Source: Sialis fuliginosa
Taxonomy: Eukaryota; Arthropoda; Insecta; Megaloptera; Sialidae
Length of the DNA: 64,000 bases
Reading direction: 5' to 3'
Assembly (NCBI GenBank): GCA_961205875.1
Contig: OY540811.1
Location: 22,003,248 to 22,067,247, forward strand
Position numbers and translations under genes: made by a program
In this document: piece by piece, positions 1 through 11,800 of the stretch
Position numbering within the stretch: the stretch's first letter is position 1
Layout of the letters: each line of letters starts with the position of its first letter
Notes under the pieces: generated by a model
The model's database searches: none
Seen by the model: the letters and a program-made list of their open reading frames with translations, nothing else
What the model was told of the DNA's origin: nothing

Positions 1-22
1 TATATTCTATATTTCTACTTAC

Positions 23-182
23 CTCTACTGAATCATATGTTGAAGATGTCAATGCTAACAAGAACGATTCAGCAATAGTAAATAAGAATAAAAAGACAAA
101 ATTCATAGGTGCTTTTCGTCTTAGTTCTCCGCAGCAAGCCAGCGCTATCAGGGTGACAAATGTTAATACAAGAGCTACGATC
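23..182 (-). CDS. Nmda1: Nmda1 exon 4, membrane helices 2-3
   Basis: Acceptor TATTACAG, 160 coding bases, donor GAG|GTAAGT at 17-22. Encodes IVALVLTFVTLIALACCGEL, then RRKAPMNFVFLFLFTIAESF and LLALTSSTYDSVE. Two membrane segments separated by the short basic loop RRKAPMNF that is characteristic of the family. The exon was not in any long open frame and was recognised by translation of the region next to the window edge. It ends in phase 0, so the next exon lies outside the window. Confidence 0.88.
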
Positions 183-3100
183 CTGTAATAAAATAATACT
201 GTTACATCATTACTAATTATTTTATATACAATTATTGTAATAAATCAATGAAATAATCATTTATATAACTAAGAAATAATAAACAATAAAAAAAAATTAC
301 CATAAAGCAGGATTTGCATGTGCCCATCTTTTGGTTGGTTCATGATACAAAAATAATGCAATAAAACTAAGTGAAATTGAAAGCTGAACCATAAGAATAG
401 AATAAACTTTACGAATGAATGCTCTGCGGATCGACTGTTCGGAAAAATCAAACCCTTTCAGGGCTTCCGGGTCATCCGATGTTCCATACATCCCTGCAGA
501 CAAAATTAACAACAATGTAATACTTAATTTCATGAAAATATAATTTTAAGTTAAAAACTGAAGATACGTTTAAACTAAAACTCATCAAATCACAATTGTT
601 CGATTATTACATACTTTGATAATTTTAAATAGTTAAGTCAGTCTAACAGTACTTCGTGCCCAAAGAGAGGCTTCATCGTAAATATCACGTTCTCCCAATC
701 ATGATTCATATTTTCATGTATAATAACTGAGTGTTTCTGTATAACACGTAGGTGACAATATATTTTCTATCTGCTCGTTCATAAGTTTTCGAAGTATTAT
801 ATTATTAAAATGTCTGTAGTTGATATGATATGATATATGATATTCATGTTATTGTTAACTTACAGATTGGTAATTTGAAATGTTTTAATTTAGTGAATAA
901 ATACAACAAAAATTACATGAAAGCAAAATAATATCAATTTTAGCACTATATTTTATGTAAGTATAAATAACATATTTTATCACTTGGATAAAATATATAA
1001 ATAAATATCTAATAATTTTATGATTTTTGAACTAATAATATGCAAACAAGTTCAGTGTTCAAAAACACTGATTTTACTGACTCAGAAATCTAAAAATACT
1101 GACTATCTGAACCGAGTTACAACATATAGGTGTTATGTATTAAAAAAATAATTTTATAATTATTGGCCTCCACCATCCCCTTAACCAACCCTTACCACCT
1201 TTTTATTATGTTCATAACAAAAGTAACAAATATTACAGTTAATTTTTGTTAATTTTTCTCACCGAACTTGGCATAGCCAGTGTTAGGGTGAGATTATGTT
1301 GTTTATATGTTACAATGTGTATAAAATATACATACATTACAATTATGTCATAAAATATCTTCTAAAAGTTGGTAATAAACAATACAAATAAGTAAACAAA
1401 ATAGAACATTATTTATAATTTGAATATATTTTTCACGATAATTGTGTCGTTTTGAAAACAAATAGTGCGTTTTTTCACGATAAATAGGACTCCGATGTGA
1501 AAACTTTGAGTGCCAAACCCAAAAAACTGACAAAACTGACCATTTTTCCAAAAAACTGACTTTAACTGACCAAGTTACAAAAAACTGACTTTTACTGACC
1601 AGTTTTGACCCCTGAATTTGTAAACTAATACCTGTTTCAGTTCCAGCCATAATTAACAATAAATTTAAAAAAAAATTATAAGAAATTCACATTTATATAT
1701 TACTATAACTGTAATATTTGTTATTCAATGTAAAGCCACACTGTTCTTTTTTATCTGTTTGTCTTTTGATAAGATATACTGTTCAAAAATCAATATATAA
1801 ACATCTTTTTGTGATTCACCATTCTCAATAATATGTAAAATATATGTACATAAATGCAAATAATCAAATGGTTATGTATTCAACTAAAAATTACCTTACG
1901 ACAATTATAACAATAAAAATAACATATATTAATAAAATTATAAAGCAGCATAAAATCGCAATACAATTCATTAATTCATGATAATGATATAATGTGATTA
2001 CATTTCTGATAAGGATTTCAAATATAATGGATATTAAAAAAAAACAAATTAATATTTTCAATTAAAGCTTGTACTATTAATAACAAATTATTATTGAAAA
2101 ATTTTACTTTCAAAAGTAATGTATGTATCTACATTTATTTCAAATATAAGTGAATATTCTGATTTTGAAATCAGTAATGTATAAAAATGGCATAAAAATA
2201 CAGCCTGTTTTTTATAATATATATATTTTTTAATTTCATACAAAAATAATAGAAACATAATAAAATGGCTAAGTGCATGTTAGGCATGCACATGATAGGG
2301 TTCCGTAGTCATTCTCACTACGATTTAAAAAAAAGACTTATTTCAAAATTTTTCATAAACTATTTTTGCTACAGTGTTCGTTATAATTTTCATTGACAGT
2401 ACTAATTAAAAGCTACATTCTGGAATTTTTTCAAATTTTTTGAATTGATAGTTTAGTAAATAGAGGGGGGGGGGGGAACCCTCTGATAACGACTTTGAAT
2501 GCAAATATATTGTGACTGAAGGGTTAAAAGTCCTAAGACATTTTTTGTTGCATTTTAGGAAACTTATCTAAGAACAATGGATGAGAAGGGGGTCCAAAAA
2601 AAATTTTTATATGTATTATATTATATTTATATGTATAATAATTACCCATTTATTACCTGTTTAAAAATATTGAAATTAATAGCACAAACTTTCCTCACAT
2701 TGACGTTGATGTTATCATATAATACATGAGACTTGCGTATCTGTAGAACGGGTTATTTTATTTTTTCAAACCGTCGGGGATATAACAGACAAGTACCATA
2801 ATTTGTTTTTAAGATATTTAGAAATATTGTTGAATTTTGAGAATTAATTATTATCCTCTTTACTCTTCATGAATGTGCTCTAAATTGTGTACATATTTCT
2901 TAGTTTTCTAACGTATATTGAATATAATAATCAAAACATAAAAAACACGTTTATGAGCATTCATAGTGACAAGCTTATAAAATAAAATATATATATACAT
3001 ACATATACAGGTAGTTTTCAACTTACGATGAAGTTTCATTCCGTCATTTTCGACGCAAGTCAAAATGGTCGCCTTTCAAATAAAAAACAATAATTTTTTT

Positions 3101-6100
3101 AGTTATAGTTGATACGGTTCAATGAGACAATTTAAGTTCCAGTGACAGTCTGATACTGTTTTTTCTTCTCTAATTATATTGCTTTTCTATTATTTTTATC
3201 ACTCTTATTAGACATTTTGGGATTCAAAAATTAAAGTTGAACTCCAAATATATTTATTTAAGGTGCATGCACAAAAAAAAATGGTTTACTACTTAACTCT
3301 GCGTCACAAGCCCGATTGGTCGTAAGTCGAGAACTGACTGTATATATAATATAACAATAAGATTTTTGTAAGCGTAATGTGTAAAATGTGTGTGTATTGC
3401 TTAAAAATTAAGTAGTATTTTTACATTTTAAATTATTCTGTTAGGTGCATATTAAAGATTAGGGAACACTTGATTTTATTACTACAACCCTTTTTTTTAA
3501 AGTTTTATAATATTTTTTAATAAATAACAAGTACTTTCCAATTAGCATACACATTTGACAATGCATAACAGTGTTTGGGTGCTGGGATGGAGAGGGGGGC
3601 ATTGATAATGATTTTGAAAGCAAATATATCATGACTGAAGGGTTAAAATCAAAAAGTCTTAAGAGATTTTTGTTGCATATTAGGAGACCTATCTAAAGTC
3701 ACTCCAAATGATGAAAACAAATTTCGAGTACACTTTTCAGTCTATGGGAGGGGGTCCAAAAATATTTTTTTCAAAAATCTTATCATTTCTGTTTTTGGAT
3801 CATTAATCTAAGTCTATATACCAAATTTCATCTTAATACGTATATAAATGAGAGAATGGGAGGGCTGTGACATACATACAGACAGCCGGACATATAGACT
3901 GATCAAAACTATAAGAGTTCCTAGTATTCTACAGAACTTTAAAAAGTGGCGCTTCATAGGTTTAGCACACAGGCGCTGCCGAGGGTTGGCGCAGCCCTAG
4001 TAATAATGTTACAATGTGTTTATGTGCAGTTGTGCATGTTTATACAGTGTATTATATATTGTGTAAAAGAATTTATTAGTAACTAACCATTTGAAAATCC
4101 ATCAAGACCTTTAAAATGATCAATATTAATTTCTATTAATTATTTTAATTTTATGTTTTATTTATACACAATTTAGATTTTAACTAGTTATTTAATTGAA
4201 AGACAAATATGTAAAAGACAAAATGAATTATTAAAATGAAGAAAAATTTTAAAATAGCATTCAAAAATCAAAATTATACATTTGACATAAAAAATTTCAA
4301 AGCAGTACAAAGTAAATAAAATATTTAATACTATTATAAGCATTTTTAAAGGTAAAACAAACTTTTTGACCTTGTTTAAAAATTAAGATACTATATAATT
4401 TATATGCACTGAATGAATTATTTTATGCTAAATATAACTTTAAAACGCACCTGGTGGAGGTTGATTGAACGGTTGATCTTGAGGTACGTGTCCATATGGA
4501 ATTCCCTGAGGTGGCGGTATAAAACCCGGTCCTCCAGGCCCTGGTGCAAAACCTCCTGGAAAACCTGGTGGTGGGGCGCCAGGATAACCCTGTGGAGGAG
4601 CACCTGGGTAACCCTGTGGTGGTGCTCCTGGGTAGCCTGCTGGAGGTGCTCCAGGATATGGAGCATTTGGTGGCGGATAACCAGGTTGTTGGTTATAATA
4701 TGCCTGATTCGGATCTAAAAATATAATGTAAATGTTCATGTAGTTTTATATGCACAACATAAACATTAAATTATAGTACATCATAGTTCTTTGCATTATC
4801 AAACATGTTAGTATCTAAAACTATTTTTACTTCCATGTTCTGAAAGAAATGGAAGTATTGTAATACCATCGAAAAATCGTGTCCGAGATAATGACAGATT
4901 CTGATTGTACTAACTTCAAAACTTAAAGAAAAGTTAACATCCGCATGGCGGCTGTGCGTGTGTCTGTGTGTATGTTTGGATGTAGAATTTTCTGTCGTTC
5001 ACGATAACTAATGTAAAAATGCATCGATCTGAATTATTTTTGGGAAAAATGTTTGTCTCAGTGAGTACTCCAGACCTATTGATTTTAGTGCTAATCGGAT
5101 TAGGAGTTTTGGAAATATTCGAAATTATGCAACTTTTATCGGCTAAAAAGTGAACATTGCCAGTATTATCTCACTAATTTTGATAAGACTTAGTACATTT
5201 GTAGTTCAATTGAACCTAAGGGACATTTATTATTTATACGTGTCTAAACAGTCATTGAAGGGGTGAAAAACATCCTCAAAATTTTAATTTTAAATACTAA
5301 TTAATTAATTCATGTTGCCTTGGAAACAATTGCAACAAAATTCAAATTGTCAAATTAGTTGTTCTACGAATGTGTATTATGTTTTTGACATTAGATTATA
5401 TTTATATACAAATGGCAATAATAGCTGTAACCGCCGTAAGTATATATGTTTTTTTTATGTATTACGATATTTATATTCATAGTAGGTTATATAAATAAAA
5501 TATTTATAAAAAGTTATATTTAAAAAGATAGAAAGAATATGGAAGTCATGTATGGTTCTCCATACAAATATTATTATTATTTTGTATTGTGTGTTGCTAT
5601 ATGTGAATTTTTTTAAATTAAAATTCATTTTCATATTAAACCAATGTTCTAATAATAAATAAGTAAAGACAATTTTTGTGTAAAACTAATACCTCATGAC
5701 GAACACAATCACATGGCGATCATAATTACTATAGACATGTCTGTAAGTGTTTTCCTATATGTAGCCTTATTTTAATACAGCTTCTTCACCATCAGCAGTT
5801 TTCATTCGTAGAAACAAAATACTGTTTCTGATATTGTCGATTATATACGACACCCCACAATATTATTTACTAAAGGTGCAATTACACATGTAGATTTGTC
5901 TAACACAATAGTCTAGAAGTGATCACTAAAAGAGTGGATTTTGACATGAGATGTTATGTTTGACGCAAAAATCGTCTGCTTTTTGATTTATATAAATTAA
6001 GAAAATTGAAACAAATAATATAATAATAAATAATATATACATATACCGTTTTCTGCTGTAGAAGTCATTAAGGTGATTTTTTATTATAAGTTATACTTAA

Positions 6101-6288
6101 GTAATATTATATGTAGTTATAGATATTCCTGTATAGTGTAGATACCAATTTTTATCTCTATAAACTTTATATTGAATAGATAGATAAAGACTAGTCATAT
6201 GTTTGCAGTATTTTTATCAAATGTAAATATGTTTGAAAATTTACATACCTGGGGGATAGTAACCAGGGCCTGCGTTCCAAGTTGTCAT
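23..6288 (-). CDS. Nmda1: Nmda1/Lifeguard-type TMBIM membrane protein, 5' four exons (partial gene)
   Basis: Four exons (6249-6288, 4451-4714, 301-493, 23-182) join with GT/AG borders and consistent phase to give 219 residues. The protein starts MTTWNAGPGYYPP, runs into a Pro/Gly/Tyr-rich cytosolic tail with repeated PGYPGAPP units, then FDFSEQSIRRAFIRKVYSIL, the hallmark entry to the first membrane helix of the Lifeguard/TMBIM (Bax-inhibitor-1) family. Two more hydrophobic stretches follow, including the family motif RRKAPMNF. Known members are seven-helix proteins of ER/Golgi/plasma membranes that affect Ca2+ leak and cell death; Drosophila Nmda1 has the same Pro-rich tail. Only about the first three helices are in the window; the remainder lies off the left edge after a phase-0 donor. 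The start is the only ATG in frame before the Pro-rich exon and is preceded by an A-rich context. It is the neighbour of NCOA5 in tandem orientation. The family call is firm; the exact paralogue is inferred. Confidence 0.9.
301..493 (-). CDS. Nmda1: Nmda1 exon 3, first membrane helix
   Basis: Begins GMYGTSDDPEALKGFDFSE, then IRRAFIRKVYSILMVQLSIS and a hydrophobic run ending at LYHEPTKRW. Acceptor CTGCAG at 494-499; donor ATG|GTAATT at 300-301. This is the strongest family match in the gene (FSE-x-x-IRR-x-FIRKVY). Confidence 0.9.
494..4450 (-). other. Nmda1 intron 2 (mostly repeat-derived)
   Basis: About 4 kb of AT-rich sequence with no exon that I can support. Its 2279-3985 part looks like a degenerate repeat, described separately. 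The 103-codon open frame at 1348-1659 has no recognisable domain, and its sense reading is built on short ACTGAC-type repeats (1500-1610). Confidence 0.6.
2279..3985. repeat. Dispersed repeat with internal direct duplication in Nmda1 intron
   Basis: The block opens with GGGTTCCGTAGTCATTCTC and closes with a related inverted phrase (AGTTCCTAGTATTCTACAG), a pattern seen at the edges of insect retroposon remnants. Within it, 2463-2600 and 3591-3760 are direct copies sharing AAATATAT, TGACTGAAGGGTTAAAA, GTTGCAT, TAGGA and GGGGGTCCAAAAA in order. A 14-base G run begins at 2463. It has no coding capacity. Family unassigned. Confidence 0.5.
4451..4714 (-). CDS. Nmda1: Nmda1 exon 2, proline-rich cytosolic tail
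   Basis: Encodes DPNQAYYNQQPGYPPP followed by several PGYPGAPP-like repeats, then a GFPGGFAPGPGGPG stretch and QPFNQPPPG. Acceptor ATTTTTAG at the 5' side and donor CCAG|GTGCGT at the 3' side. The last base joins GG of exon 3 to make Gly. The strong antisense open frames over this exon come from the low-complexity repeat and are not genes. Confidence 0.88.
4715..6248 (-). other. Nmda1 intron 1
   Basis: AT-rich intron between the start exon and the Pro-rich exon. Its 4840-5290 part has mixed composition with a GTGTGTCTGTGTGTATG run and looks like old repeat sequence. I see no exon in it. Confidence 0.5.
6249..6288 (-). CDS. Nmda1: Nmda1 coding exon 1
   Basis: Forty coding bases: ATG at 6288, then MTTWNAGPGYYPP, ending in CCCCCAG before a GTATGT donor. 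It leaves one base (G) that completes Asp with the first two bases of exon 2. The exon is too short for an ORF scan and was found by looking upstream of the Pro-rich exon for a matching phase and start codon. Confidence 0.85.
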
Positions 6289-8226
6289 TTTTGTTATTAG
6301 ATTTCACTAAGAGAAAGAATAACATATTAACACTTATTTACATATTAATCAGAGACTGAGTCATTGTTATTAATAGTTTCATAAAATTGTGAAATGTACT
6401 AATAAACTATTGAAGAATTAATTTGTTATTTTATTTAAATATCTGACAATTTTATGTTTGACACATTATATTGACAGGTTTGTTTTTGTTTAATATAAAA
6501 TAGGTATTTACCTTAAGAATTTTATTTTATCAAGAAAATGAAGAATATATTTTACAGTACACAAATGTCACTTTTATTAACTCAAAGGGCGATAATTGTA
6601 AAAGTGGTAAAATCGTATCTACTGCTGTAAAAACAATCGCAATGCACAAATGGTACAAATATAAAATGTGGTGCAAATGGTGCAAACGCAAAATTCATCT
6701 TCATATATCTCTCTCTTTCTATTTTTTAATTATGCAATGCTTTCATTCGTGAATGTGACTGACACTGTTAGTAAAGGTGTGTTGGAGAATGAATTTTATT
6801 ACTGCAAAGTATTTATTGAAATAATACAGGAATTTGCTTATTTTATTGAAAAAAATAATATAGAATACGAATTATTTGATTACGTTTGATTATTACGTCA
6901 ACGAATTCCGTACGTCGTAGATTGTAGAATACATCGAATTATGAAAATTCTAGTTAACTTTTGGAATCTTCATAGAACTTATTTTTGTGTATTTCATTTT
7001 TCGATTGGCTGGGAAATCCCTTTTTCGTTATAGAAAACAAATTGACTTTTTCGAGAGCTCAGTGTAGGGTTATATTTTTTTAATGTTATTAACTGATCAC
7101 GTGCAAATCGACACCACAGCAACAATAAATATAATCGACACAAGCACGCCGTTTTATCTTTATATAGGCAATACTCTTTACATTTAAGTTATTTAAGTAA
7201 CAAACTTTTAAGATGCTAACAGATATGTATCGTCACACGGTTTGCACAAATTACGGGGTTTGCTAATGAGCTGATCATAGCAGCTGTAGTTCTAGTGGGT
7301 GTAAATGGGTTATTGAAATTTCATTCATTTTTGCTATTTTTATTTACTCGATTATCTTTCTAGATTTATATTAATAAAGTAATTAAAATTTATGAAAATG
7401 ACCATTTTTAATGATTTTGATTTCGAGGCTTTTAGGTCATAAATAAAATAAAATAGTTATATGAGATATAACATTATTTATTTTGATAAACGTTTCGTTT
7501 TGTTGAAGACTTCATAAGTATCTATAAAACACATTCAAATATATAACATTAATTTAAAAAAAATTATTTTAACATTTATAATTTCAAAAATATTGTTTGT
7601 TAGCTTATTTAGTTTTTTAATTAATGTTATATATTTGAATGTGTTTTATAGATACTGATGAAACCTTCAACAAGACGAAACGTTTATCAAAATAAATAAT
7701 GTTATATCTCATATAACTACTGTCATAAAAGCCTCGAAATCAAAATAAAGTATTTAATTTAATATTTATAAATATAGTGTTAGATATCAAGCAGAAAAAT
7801 CTTTAAAAACTAAAAATATTAAGGTATTAGTATAATAAACAATTCTATTGACTGAATTACGTCAATAAATACACAATAAAAGAAATTAATCTACATAAAT
7901 TACATACTGCACCTTATCAGCATTAGGTTAATTTTTTCATAAGAAATGAGGACCGTAAGTTTATAAATGAAACCAGAATCATGTTTTAATAATTTTCTAA
8001 TTGTAAAAGTGTATTAAACAGCAAATGATATACATTACTATTGATTTTAAAACTTTTTCAATTTTTAAAATAACAATTATTATCAAGAAGCACGGACGTC
8101 ATAATATAAACTATTTTCTTAACATTTGATACAAATGAATACATTGATACAATATTTAAAAAAAGAATAAAAATAGAAAAAAAAATATATTTTTTAAATG
8201 ATATATATGTAGTAACATTAAACAAA
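6289..8226. other. Intergenic region between Nmda1 (5' side) and NCOA5 (3' side)
   Basis: Holds the presumed Nmda1 promoter (just above 6288) and the NCOA5 3' untranslated region (just below 8227). No convincing core promoter motif is visible. The 73-codon frame at 6668-6889 has no recognisable features. The palindromic element at 7414-7746 is listed separately. Confidence 0.5.
7414..7746. mobile_element. Palindromic MITE-like element
   Basis: Left arm TTTTGATTTCGAGGCTTTTA through ATAGTTATATGAGATATAAC and TTTTGATAAACGTTTCGT is repeated in inverted order on the right (ACGAAACGTTTATCAAAA, GTTATATCTCATATAACTA, AAAGCCTCGAAATCAAAA). The two arms are about 140 bp each around an AT-rich loop. No coding capacity. 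A foldback MITE is the simplest reading; the target duplication is unclear. Confidence 0.7.
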
Positions 8227-8825
8227 TTAAAATTTTCTTATATTAGAATAGTTTATCCCATAATCTTCAGATTGTTCAGGATTACATGTAGGTTTAACAA
8301 TATTCTTTAACAGATCTCCTTGAAGTAAACTATCCAATGCTTTTTGGATAGACGGATCATTCAATAGAGGTGTAGAACTTGTAGAAGCATTTGTTGCAGT
8401 AGTAGCAACGGCAGGTGCTGAAACTGGTTTTGGAACAATACTTGGCGTAAGTACGCTAGGAAGAATAACAGGAGGCTTAGCCTCGTGTGCTGAAGATTTA
8501 TTGCTGTTCAAAATACTTAAAATTCTGTTTTGTAATTCTGCTTGTTGTTTATTACCACCTAACACTGGTGAATCAATATCGGTTCCATCACCAAGTTCGT
8601 GTTTTAATTGCAATTCTCTTCTTTCCTGTAAGTATTTGAGAACTCGGTCATACTGCAATACTGTCAGTTGTCGATTTTCTGCAAGAAGATTTATAAGAAT
8701 CTGAATTGCTTCAGGATGTCTGTCTGTCAGAGATCCTAATGTAGGATTTCTGGAACCACGCATGTATTCTTCAAAGTTCCGAGATATCAATGTTATTGCA
8801 TCATCAACTGGCATGTTACGATGTT
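8227..8825 (-). CDS. NCOA5: NCOA5 exon 5, C-terminus
   Basis: Starts EHRNMPVDDAITLISRNFEE after acceptor TTGACAG and ends at a stop at 8227-8229. Includes helix-rich YDRVLKYLQERRELQLKHEL, then a Pro/Ala/Thr-rich tail and a final DPSIQKALDSLLQGDLLKNI segment. The plus-strand frame at 8501-8704 is its antisense shadow. Confidence 0.9.
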
Positions 8826-11800
8826 CTGTCAATTAAAAAAAATATTAGATATACATACATATTTGATATGAGAAATTGTAAAATTACATAAAAATAAAGA
8901 AATATTATTAATAAAATAAACTTGACTTTTTTTTTCATAATTGCTCAATTTCAGTGAAAAAAAAATACCTTGTGGTAATCCATAGAGAATATTTAAAGTA
9001 AGACTTCGGTGTTCTTCATTTTGTGGAGTAACTAATATGGCATAAAGGCATCCTCGACTAGAAATATTTGCTAAGACACGACCAATAGGTACATCCTCAT
9101 TAGGAAATAACAAGTCCACTGTCAACCCCATATTTTTTAATCTCATTTCAATATATTCAGCATACTCACTGTGAATATAAAACCTAATTAATTATATTTT
9201 AAATAGTTATAATAATAATTATTTTTATTGGAAAATGTGCAGTTTCAGGAATAAGTGTTTTGCAATCCCTGACAATAGATATGATATTTTTGAAAATAAG
9301 CATACAGGTTCCGTACTTAAAGACATATATAACATACTAACAATGCAAGAAAATAATATTTACTTACGTTAAAGCTTTAGAAACAACAATGATTTCACAG
9401 TCATTACGATCTGAACCAGTATTAGTACGAGTAGAATAATTTGAGTATGAACCAGTAGGATTGTTAAATTTATGGTAGTCTCTATCCAACGGTGACCTAA
9501 AAGCAATTGATATGATTTAATGGTACATTTTTACTTTACGCTTTCCACTTTACAATTTTACCAATGTTGTAGAGTTGAATACAATTTTTCTCATAGTTTG
9601 TTATTTATTTCAACAAAAAACCATAAATTTTTAGTTTTGATTACACTTTACATGAAAATTCTATGTTTACTCTTTTTATGGATTCTAGTTTTATGCTTGG
9701 TTCTATTCATAATTTTACTCAAATTAAAATTATAAGTGATTTTAAAACAATATGATAGTACTATCTTACCTATCTCTAATACCTCCACCCCCAACATTTC
9801 CACCACCTCTTGGACGAGTTCTAGCTTTTTTTAAATTAGGTGGTACTGAAGATTGTGTTGACTCAACATTTGTAGCAGTTGATCCTTCTAACAAATTTGG
9901 CATATTTTTACCTTTTCCACCTTCACCAGTAATAGCTGTCTAAAATATGTACAAACAATAATAAATTTGTAATTGTAATTGTTAATAATTGTTGAGTATA
10001 AAATTATTTGAGAAAAGTATGCAGTGCAGATTAAATTTAAGGGGGTAGACCAAGTTAGAATTTTGAAAAAATCCATTTTTTTTTTACATTTTCTCAAAGT
10101 AGAATATAGCAAAAGTATTTTCTGAAAATTTCAGAAAAACATAATTGTCCTCCGGATGAACGAAGGATTTCTTTTTGGACGATTATTATTTTTTTTATAG
10201 CCAAAAATGCGAGTGAAATTTTAGTCAAATAAAGAACTTAGACTTTCAATATCCGCCATTTTATGAAAATTCAAAATTTTTCAAATCCCTTTATTCATCC
10301 GGAGCATTATGTGATTAGCTAATGATCCCTTTTGTTTTTTTTTATTTCAGATGATCTAGTGACGAGCAGCAGTGATCGCGACAAAACACTTTTTTTTGGA
10401 CCCCTCCCAAATTTGCTGTATCCCACTTATTTTTTAATATTTTGCCATAAAAAAATTACAATGTTTTCTGTAAATACATATCTTTCATGTGGAAAAACAT
10501 TTGTTATTAATTATTTTAATGCGTGGCCAAAAAAAAATCCTAAAAAAGAACTTTTTTTGGAATTCCCAACTGAGTCTGCCCCCTTAATAAAAATTCTCAG
10601 CGTATATATGCACTTATATTAATACACCTGTCCTTGGTAAGGGAAATCTTTCCGGGAGCGGAGTTAGGGGATATTATTGTTTAAAATATTTAACAAATAT
10701 TTTAAACTGAAGATTATGAGTGCACAACGTCACAAATTTCAAAAATAACGCATTGATGTTCACATTCCTATAGTAGCATGTAAGAATTTTTATGTTGCTT
10801 CCTTCGCCATATTGAAGATACGAGAAGCTTTGTAATCGTTTTAAAATGAGAAAAAAAAAATGTTCTCCAATATCAAGATTTTAACTTGATCTTTCTGTTT
10901 CAGGTTAAGACTAACACTTTTTTGTTTCGTGTTTGTTTGTGTGTCTGTTCCCTGAATTCTTATCACATGCATAACTCATGAACCACTGAACCAATATTAA
11001 TGAAACTTGGTTGGTTGGTTGGGTCTAGATTACCCTAACTAAGGACAGTTAACTTGTATATTATTAGAGCATCAACTCTATTCTAAATAACTATGTACGT
11101 GATTGTTGACAATTGTGACGTCATGCACTTATAATCTCCAGTTTAACCAAAGTTCGGCTAATACGGAAAGTCTGAGGGTCCTCTGTCAGATTTGTGAAAA
11201 ATCCCGTATATAGTTATTCAGAATAGGGTTGACTCGCATGCGTGACTAGATCAGTGTTAACAACTTTTTTAAATCACGCATTTTATAAAACGACTGGCCA
11301 CGTTTAGCTGTGTTATATTTAATTATTTAGTTTAAGTTAGAGTAGTCCAGGTAGATTTGGTTCCTTTTCAGGTAGGGTTAGGTTAGGTTTATTAATTGCA
11401 CTAAATAATATATTAACATAGATACAACATACTCTACTCTATTCTAACACATCAACACGTGATTTTCAGAGTTTTTGACAGAGGACCCCCAGACTCTCCG
11501 TATTAACCCAAAGTTCTTTTGTGTTGAATTTTAACCCTTTAGATGTGAGGTGCAGATAGATCCGAAGAGGTGCAGATTTATTCCACGCTCTGTAATAATC
11601 ACGGCACTTGAGTACAACATGCAGGTTTATCCAAATCGTATTGAATAACCTTTATCTCAAATTCTGAAGGTGAATATAAATGCAACACTGACTGACCAGA
11701 CACATAAAAAAATCGAGATAAAATCATTATTTTTCATGGATAGTTGTATCATTTAATGACTAAATCTTTATCAGCACTTAATGGGTTAAAGTTTCTTTTA

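Noticed and set aside
4413-4726. Trp- and Leu-rich frames antisense to the Nmda1 Pro-rich exon
   Set aside because: Antisense of PGYPGAPP repeats; codon choice forced by the repeat.
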